Shown here: positions 12,739 through 21,700 of the stretch, piece by piece
Numbering within the stretch: position 1 is the first letter of the stretch
How the letters are laid out: every line of letters starts with the position of its first letter
Assembly (NCBI GenBank): GCA_017531585.1
Contig: JAFXKT010000001.1
Span: 310,001 to 374,000, forward strand
Length of the DNA stretch: 64,000 bases
Origin: Candidatus Saccharimonadota bacterium
GTDB taxonomy: Bacteria; Patescibacteriota; Saccharimonadia; Saccharimonadales; Saccharimonadaceae
Reading direction: 5' to 3'
Translations under genes and position numbers: made by a program
The notes under the pieces: model-generated
What the model was told of the DNA's origin: nothing
The model's database searches: none
The model's input: only the letters and a program-made list of their open reading frames with translations

Positions 12739-15700
12739 CTACTCGAGAAACAACTATCTTGATGTCTTGAATATTAGCTCCTTTAAGAAAGTGAACGGAG
12801 TTGAGGTCGAAGAAGATGAAAATCCTCAGTTGAATCCTCAGTTCGTCGCTCCGGTAAACGGTTCGGCTCATGCTACAGAATACTGGCTAGAGCTCAACTC
12901 AGAAGAGGACGCAGTTAATATTGAGGCTCGCCCAGCCGACGACAAATCTACTGTTGTAGGAACGGGTCGCCGCAATATTCCAGCCGAAGGTTACGACTGG
13001 GCGCTAACGGTTACAGCAGAATCTGGCGAACAAAGAAACTATGTAATTCATATCACTCGTCCAAAGTCTGCAACAAACAAGCTCCTTAGTATTCAGCACT
13101 CAGGTTTGATGCCAAGCATCTGTGAACGTGATACGACGAAGTTCTGTAATCTCAGTCCAGAGACCTTCAGTCCAAACGTCAATAATTACACAATGACGGT
13201 TCCGGCCGGTCAGCGTGAAATTAGCTTCACGGTCAATATGGGCCACTACTACGAAAAGATTTACTTCTCGCAGGACACTGGCCAAGAGCTTGAAGACCTA
13301 ACGCCTGGCGAAGAGGACGAGCGCACCGAAAGTTATGTATTTAACTACGATAAGCTTCGCCTCAAAGCTGGATACAACCAATTTAAGTTCCGCATCGTTT
13401 CAGAAACTGGTGAAGAGAACACGTACATTTACAATATCTATCGTGATACAACCGATGACAACTACCTCGATAATCTCGAAGTAGTCTATCCAACGGGCGT
13501 CGATCTAGGTTTCGACTATCTAGTTACCGAATACGCCTTCAGGGTAGAAAACAACGTTACGGGTGTCTCGCTCAAGATTACGCCAGATTCCGAGCTCGCT
13601 ACTTACGAAATTAGCATGAGCAACGAAGAAGGCGAGATTGGCTGTGAAGATCACGATGGAGATGATACTGCTGATTCAGATTGTGGCGGCCTAATCGTTG
13701 GTGAAAACTATATCAATGTGACGGTTACGGCTCCTGGCGATCCAAATGATCCGAGCGTGCCGAAAGAGAAGCGTACTTACACTCTCACGGTCTATCGCGT
13801 AGCAAGTGGTGATACCTTGCTCAAGACCTTGACGGTAAAGAATGGCTCGACAAATTACCAGCTCAGCCCAGAATTTAACCCAATCAAGACGGCATACACC
13901 TTAACAGTTGATAACGAGATTAGTAGCGTAGCGGTGGCGGCAACGCCAAACTCTAGCACGACTACAATCTTTGGCGCAAAGACCTATTCTCAGACTCATG
14001 CTTTGAATACCGGCGATAATCAGATAAATCTTGTTACGACCGCCCAAAACGGCGCAACGGAAACCTACACAATCATGATTACTCGCCGCAAGAACAGTAA
14101 TACGAATCTAAGTAGCTTGAGTGTCGACGGCTTCAACTTGACGCCGAGCTTCAACAAGAATGTAGTAGAATACACTCTTAACGTTGGCGCTCAGACGAAG
14201 GAACTTGACATTACTGCGATTCCAGAAGTAAACACCTCGACTTACAAGATTACTGGCAACAGTAACTTTAAGAACGGTGAAAACAATGTCGAGATTACAG
14301 TAACAGCCGAAGATGGCAGCGAGAAGACCTATACGATTACAGTTAACCGCCAAGGTTACACGGATAATCATCTATCTAGCCTCACGGTCAGCGACGACAA
14401 TACAACCTACGAATTGTCGCCAGCCTTTGACCCAGACTACGATAGTGAAGACGGCGTCTATACGGTATCGATTCCGAACGACGTAAATCGCGTAACAGTA
14501 GCAGGCGAACTTGCAGGTCTAGGTTCGACAGTAACTGGTCTTGGTGAGTACGCACTCCCGACCGGTACAACAACTGCAAGAATAAAGGTAACGAGTGAGA
14601 CTGGCGATGTTCGCGAATATGACATCGAAATCACTCGCGCCAAGAGTAGCGATTCGACCCTTAAGAGTTTGGTCCTAACCGATACGAGCGGAAACATCCT
14701 TACCTACGAACCAGCCTTTGATCCAGCGACGACCGCATATACAATTACGGTTCCAAACGAAATCAGGGAAGGTATCGTAAGCGCAACGCCAACCAACTGT
14801 GGCGCAACGGTTACTGGTCCAGATACCTACGAATTTAACGTTGAGCTTGGTACTCACGTTGATATCGTAGTAACGGCCGAGGATGAATCATCATCGACTA
14901 CCTACACTCTTGATATCGCACGCCAGAAGAGTGGTAACACGAACCTTGCTAACCTCTATATGGAGGAGGCAATCATCTCGCCACGCTTCAATAAGGAAAA
15001 TAAATCCTATACAGCAACAGTACCTTACGAAGTAGATAGCGCAACAGTAATCGCAATTCCAGAAGATACAACTTCTAGAGCAACGATTTCGGGTAACGAT
15101 AACTTGGTGGTTGGCCAGAACTTGATTACGGTCACAGTAACGAGTCAATCCAACAAGCAAGATACATACACGATTACGGTTACGCGCAATCCGGAACCAG
15201 TCTTTAATTTGAAGCTCGAAGATCTCAAGGTAAAGAATGGTGAAACCGAACTTACGCTTGACCCAACATTCAATAAGAATGATGGTCGACAGCTCTTTTA
15301 CACAGTAGAAGTAGAATACGAAGTAGATAGCTTGGATATCTTCGCTAGAGCACAGGAAGATACGGCTGGCGTTGGAATTAACGGTGGCAGCGCAGTATTT
15401 GATACGTTCTCTGGCGATGCAGCCAGCGCACATGTTACCTTTGATGTTGGTACGAACCTCATTCCGATTCGCGTCACTCGTACAGATACGGTTGGTGGCA
15501 CTCCAATCACTGAGGAACGTGATTACCAGGTAGCAATCGTTCGCAAGCCAAGCGATGATCCTCGTCTCTCGAACTTGATTATCAAGAACGGCACCATCTC
15601 GCCAGCCTTCCAGCCATCACAAGATCCAGAAGATCTCATGGCGGACGACTACTACGAGGTAAGGACCGAAGCTTCGAACCTCAAGTTTAGTACAGTTAAG

Positions 15701-18700
15701 ATGTTCCCAGAACAGAAGGTGAAATATGTAATCACTGACGAACAGGGCAACGTTTTGACTAAGAACTACAAGTTGACAGATGGCGAAAGTGTAACGATTA
15801 CCTTCACGGTAACTTCCGCGCTTGGCACTCGTACAAAGGTTTATGTCCTTCATGTAACGAAGGCGACCGCAACGAGTGCCCGCCTCGCCGACTTGTGGGT
15901 CGAGGGCTTCCAAATCTCGCCAAGCTTCAATCCAGATACGAAGCATTATACATTGACGGTTCAGGATAATACCAAGTCCGTCCTCGTCTATGCAACCCCA
16001 GAATCTGAGTTTGCGACAGTGACGGGTACAGGTGGCTACCAGCTACCACTTGGTACAACAACTGCAACCATCAATGTAACTTCGGAAGATGGACAGAGCA
16101 CAGATCAATATACAATCGATATCACGCGCATTGGTTCGCATGATGCAACCCTTGCTGGTCTCGGTGTAGTTGGTCACGAGATTGATCCAGATTTCCATAG
16201 CAATGTCTATGAGTATTCAGTTCAGGTAGCTTACAATGTTGAAGATGTAACGATTGTTGCGGTAGCAAACAACGAAGAATCGATTATTACTGGTGACGGC
16301 CTTCATACGGTTCGCCGCGGTACAAATCGCTTCCCAGTTCGCGTAACGAGCGGTGCAGGCGACACGCTTACTTACTATGTGAATGTGATTCGCGATAACC
16401 CAGTTACAGCATTGCTCGATAATCTTGCAGTCAGAAATTACAATCTCGACACAGCATTTAACTCGAACATCTTCAGATATTCCGTAACGGTCGATAACGA
16501 AGTTTCTCAGCTCATTAAAGATACGGACCTCATCATTTCGCCAATCGATGCAAAGGCAACTTATGAAGTTTACGATGCAAATGGCAACCGCGTAACAAGC
16601 GAGATGCCACTTGAAGTAGGCCTCAATACTTATCGCATCGTGGTAACCTCTAGTGATGGTGAAGAAACGGCAACCTATACATTGGTAATTAATCGCCAGT
16701 CGTATAGCAATACCTTCCTCTCTAGCTTGCAGGTGGTCGCAAATGGTGAAGCTCAGGAAATGACCCCAAGCTTCGTTAAGACGCAGCTATCTTACACGGT
16801 GGTTGTAGACAACGACGTAACGGAAATTGATATCAACGCGGTAGCAGAGAACTCCTCAACGAGAATCTCTGGTACTGGCCACAAAACAAACCTCGCAGTT
16901 GGTGATAACAACTATGTTATTACGGCAACTTCGAGCGCTGGTATCTCTCGTAAGTACCTTATCAATGTGATTCGCGCAGGTAGTTCAAACGCTCTTATCA
17001 AGACGCTTGAAAAGATTACGGAGCCACACGGCACGATTACGAAGACTGGCACATATACCTACGATCTCGTAGTTCCTCGCACGGTCACCGGCCTTACCTA
17101 TGACGACTTCCGCGTCGTTCCACAGGATCCAGGCGCAACAGTAACCTTGCAGCCATCGCTCGATTTGACGACTGGCAAGAACGACTACTTGATTACGGTA
17201 ACATCGCAAGATGGCAAAGCCACACTCGATTACACGGTTTATGTCCGCTACGATAGCGATGACGAAACACGCATTCGTGGCCTCACAACAACCGTGATGC
17301 CGGAAGGCGGAAGTGAAATCGCAGGCGAGCTTGTTCCAGACTTCGATCGTAACACCTATCGTTACAACGTCCAGATTCGTGATGATATGGATATCGCAAA
17401 GCTTGTTCCTATCCCAATCAACACAAAGCAGACGATTGTAAATCTTCAGCATTTGACGGACGGCTACGAGCTTACCGAAGTAGATTCTTCGAACGAAGCC
17501 AGCTATCATACGACAGTTCCAATTAATGTCTTGGCGGAAAACGGCGACACGGCAACCTATTATGTAACTTACGATAAGAACATTGCCGTGGGTCGTACGC
17601 TCAAGGACATTTATGTAACTTACGATAAAGACGCATGTGCTCCAGCAATCGAAGCTGACGGCGTAACTTGCGACGACAGCCCAACCTACGATCGCGAAAC
17701 TTACTCATACCACATGGATGTGGCTGACGAAGTTAAGGAAATCACATTGCACTTTACCGAAGACAACAAGAATCAGATTACAAAGATTTACAAAGTTGTT
17801 AACGGTGAAGACGTCGTCATCTATGGTGGCGACACAACCGCACTTTACCAAGGTCAGGGCACGGGTTCTCTAGAGAACAGCCTCGAAACAGGCGACAACG
17901 TGTTTAAGGTGGTAATGACGAACAGTCTAAACCAATCGACAACTTATACTTACACAATTACGCGCGAGATGAGTCAAAACAAAGATTTGCGCAGTCTTCG
18001 CGTAACCAATCCAAGCGGAGCAAGCTACACGCCAAGCTTCGATAAGGATAGGCTAGAGTATACAGTTATCGTTCCTTACGACAATGACGAGATTGAGCTC
18101 GAAGCAATCCCAGTTCGTCCGGATGCGCCAACAACAGTTGAGATTCGTGGCCTCAAGAATTTGATGGTCGGTAGCAACGACTCAACAATTACAGTTACGG
18201 CACACAACGGCGATAAGAAACGCTATATCGTTCACGTAATTCGCGCGCCTCAGGTAAACAACTTCTTGAAGCAGCTTACGGTATCGACAGGTGAGATTCA
18301 GATTCTTACCCCAGTCTTCAACCCAGCAACCCAGAGTTATAGCTTGGTAATTCCAAGTTCGAACGACATGGTAACGGTTCAGGGTATCGCAAGTGACGAA
18401 GAAGCGAACGTTACGGTGATTGGTCTCGATGGAGCATCATCGACAGCCGAGGGTGAAGCTCAGCTCGAGTTTGGCGTAAAGCTTGGTCAGAACCTTGCTT
18501 ATGTCAACGTCGAAAAGGATGGCAGTGTTCGCACCTATACGCTAAACATTACGCGTACGCCACTCAAGAACACCTTGCTCAAGAGCCTCACGCTCAACAA
18601 CGCGCAGATTTATGAAGACTTCTATGGCACTCGCCAAGATTATACGGCTCAAATCAATTACGAATACACGAGCCTCGATCTAACGGCAATCCCAGAAGAT

Positions 18701-21700
18701 CAGGACGCAATCGTCAACATAATCGGCGCAGATAACCTGACGGTTGGTGATAACCTAGTCTATATTAAGGTCACAAGTTCAGATCTAACACAGACTCGTA
18801 CATATACAATTACGGTGACAAGAGACGGAAACCCAAGCAACGATCTCGAACAGATTATTGTAAACGGCTCAGTCGTAAACGCCGAAATGGAGCCAAGCTT
18901 CCCACAAGATAACGTAGTGGATTACAAGTACTCGATTAGAAACGATTACACACAGGTCAACCTTGATGCAGTAGCAGAGAGCGAGCGTGCAATCGTAACC
19001 GGTACTGGTGTCATCTCGCTCGATGAGGGCGACAACATTACGCCAATCACGGTAGTAAGCGAAAGCGGCGATGTAAAGATTTACAATATTAATCTTTATC
19101 GCAAGCATAGCAATTACCTCAGAACCATCACGACGAGCGAAGGTGACATAGACGGCTTCATTAAGACGGAAAGCGATTACAGCATTAGTGTTGGCAACTA
19201 TGTGAAATCGATTACGATTCTCGGCATCGCAGAAGACTCGAATGCAACGGTTGGCGGCAACGGCACCTACACGATTCGCCCAGGCGACAACCACATTGTT
19301 GTCTCGGTCGTAAGCGTAGATGGCGAACTTCGTAACTATAACATTACAGTTAACCGCGAAGTTTCAAGCAATAATTACCTCTCGAAGTTGATTGTTGCAG
19401 AAGGCACGATGAGTCCAGCATTCGATCGCGAAACGACAGAATATACGGTCGACGTGATTGATACGGTGAACGTCTTAAGCCTTGATTACGCAACGGAAGA
19501 TCCAGATGCTTCGACAACGGTTCTAGGCAACAACCTAACCTACGGCGATGGTGATGTAACAATCCGCGTAAAGGCAACCGATGGTAGTACACGCGACTAT
19601 GTAATCCATGTTAAGAAACATCCTCGCAGCTACTTCGCAAACTTGCTCCGTGATTTGTCGGTGGATAAGGGTACGCTCAGTCCATCATTCGAACCGTACA
19701 TTAACAACTACACAGTAAATGTTACAAACGACGTAACCGAGATTACGATCTCGGCGGTTCGCGAATCTGAAGATATCCGCATGACTGGTACGGGTACGAA
19801 ACAGCTTGAAATGGGCGAAAACGTATTCCCAATCGTCTTGACGGATAACGAAGGTAACGAAAACATCTACAAGGTTACGGTCTTCAGGGCAGAAGTTCCA
19901 GATCCTCGTCTAGCAAAGATGAGCTTCAATAACGGTACGGTTAGCCCAACCTTTAACAAGAACTACTTCAAGTACAAGGTAACGACTACAACTGATGTTG
20001 ATGCGCTCGAAGTTAACGAGATTAAGACGGTCGAATCGACAGCAAGCTGCGTAATCACCCTTTCGGGCACGGTTAGCTTCTGTTCGGATATGAAGACCAT
20101 CCCAATCACGGATAACACCGAATTTACGATTCGCGTAACGGCAAGTGACGGTCGCAGCACACGTACTTATCGTGTAAATGTGGTTCGCAACAAGTCGAGC
20201 AACAACAAGCTAGCGGTTCTCGAGTCGAATGTTGGTACATTGTTACCAGAGTTTGACCCAGATACAAACAACTACGTTTTGAACATCGATAGAGATGTCC
20301 AGAGCGTCCAGCTAAGCGGTTCGGCACAATCGGCACGCGCAAGCATTTCTGGCATGGGCGTAGTAAGGATTCAGAGCGATGAACAGGTTGCCAACATTAC
20401 GGTAACGGCAGAGAATGGCTCGAAGAATGTTTACTCGGTACTCATCCAGCGTGGCAAGGATAATGATTCGACCTTGAGTGATCTTCGCGTAAAGGGCGAA
20501 ACCTTGAGTCCAAGCTTCAATCCAGCTACAACAGAATATACTGTTGCGGTTCCTTATGAAACCGAACAGGTAGTTGTAGAGGCAGATGCAGCAAAGCCAA
20601 CCTCAATTGTTTCCGGCACTGGCACAAAGAACTTGAACGAGGGTGATAACCTAGTAACCGTAACAGTGACGGCCGAAGATGGCAGCCACACGGATTATGA
20701 GGTAACAATTCATCGTGCTTCGATTGATAGCGCAGAAATCTCTGACCTATGGATTGAAGAAGGTGAGCTTAGCCCAACGTTTGTAGCATTAACAACTAAT
20801 TACAATACGGTAATTCCAAACGAATTCGATCATATTACGATTCATGGCAAACTATCCTCCGGTGGCGCAACATTCGAGGTTGACGAAGATGGCACTTATA
20901 CTGTTGGCGACAACACGGTAATTGTCAGCGGCAATCACGACCTCCATATCGGCACAAATATCGTGACGGTAGAAGTTCGTAGCCCACAGGGCAAGAGTAA
21001 GACTTATAGGATTACAGTTAACAAGAGTAACGAAACCTACAACTTGCTCAAGAGTCTTGAAGTAAAGAACGGCAACACGGTCTTGACCTTGACGCCAAGC
21101 TTTACAGAAGAGGGTATTTACTACGAACTACCAGATGTCGATAACAGTGTAACGAGCTTAACTGTGACGGCTCAGCCGAAGGATGCAACTGCGACAATTG
21201 CAGGCGTAAGCTTCGATATGACCGACATGAGCGGCGGTTCAATTAGCGCAGGCGAGAAGGCAACCGGTACGGCAAGTCTTGAACCAGGCGAGAACTTCAT
21301 CGTTCTAAAGTCTACAAGCTCAATCGACATCGCTCGTACGGTAAGAATCCGCGTCGTTCGCATCGAGAAGACCAACAACAAGTTGGCAAGCTTGACCGTG
21401 AACCCAGGCATCCTTGTTCCAGGCTTTACGGCCGACAGAACAAGCTATGCAGTGTCTTTGAATAATAATCAGACATCAATCACGGTCAATGCGACGGCGG
21501 CGGATAATACCGCTACGGTAAGCGGTACGGGTACGTTCAGTAACTTGCCGGTCGGCAGAACAGATATTCCAATCACGGTCACAAGCCAAAGCGGCGATAC
21601 GAATACTTATACAGTAAGCGTAACGCGCGCGGCCAATGATGACCTAACGATTACGAATATCACGCCAAGCGATGGTGAGATGAATCCAGATGACGTATTT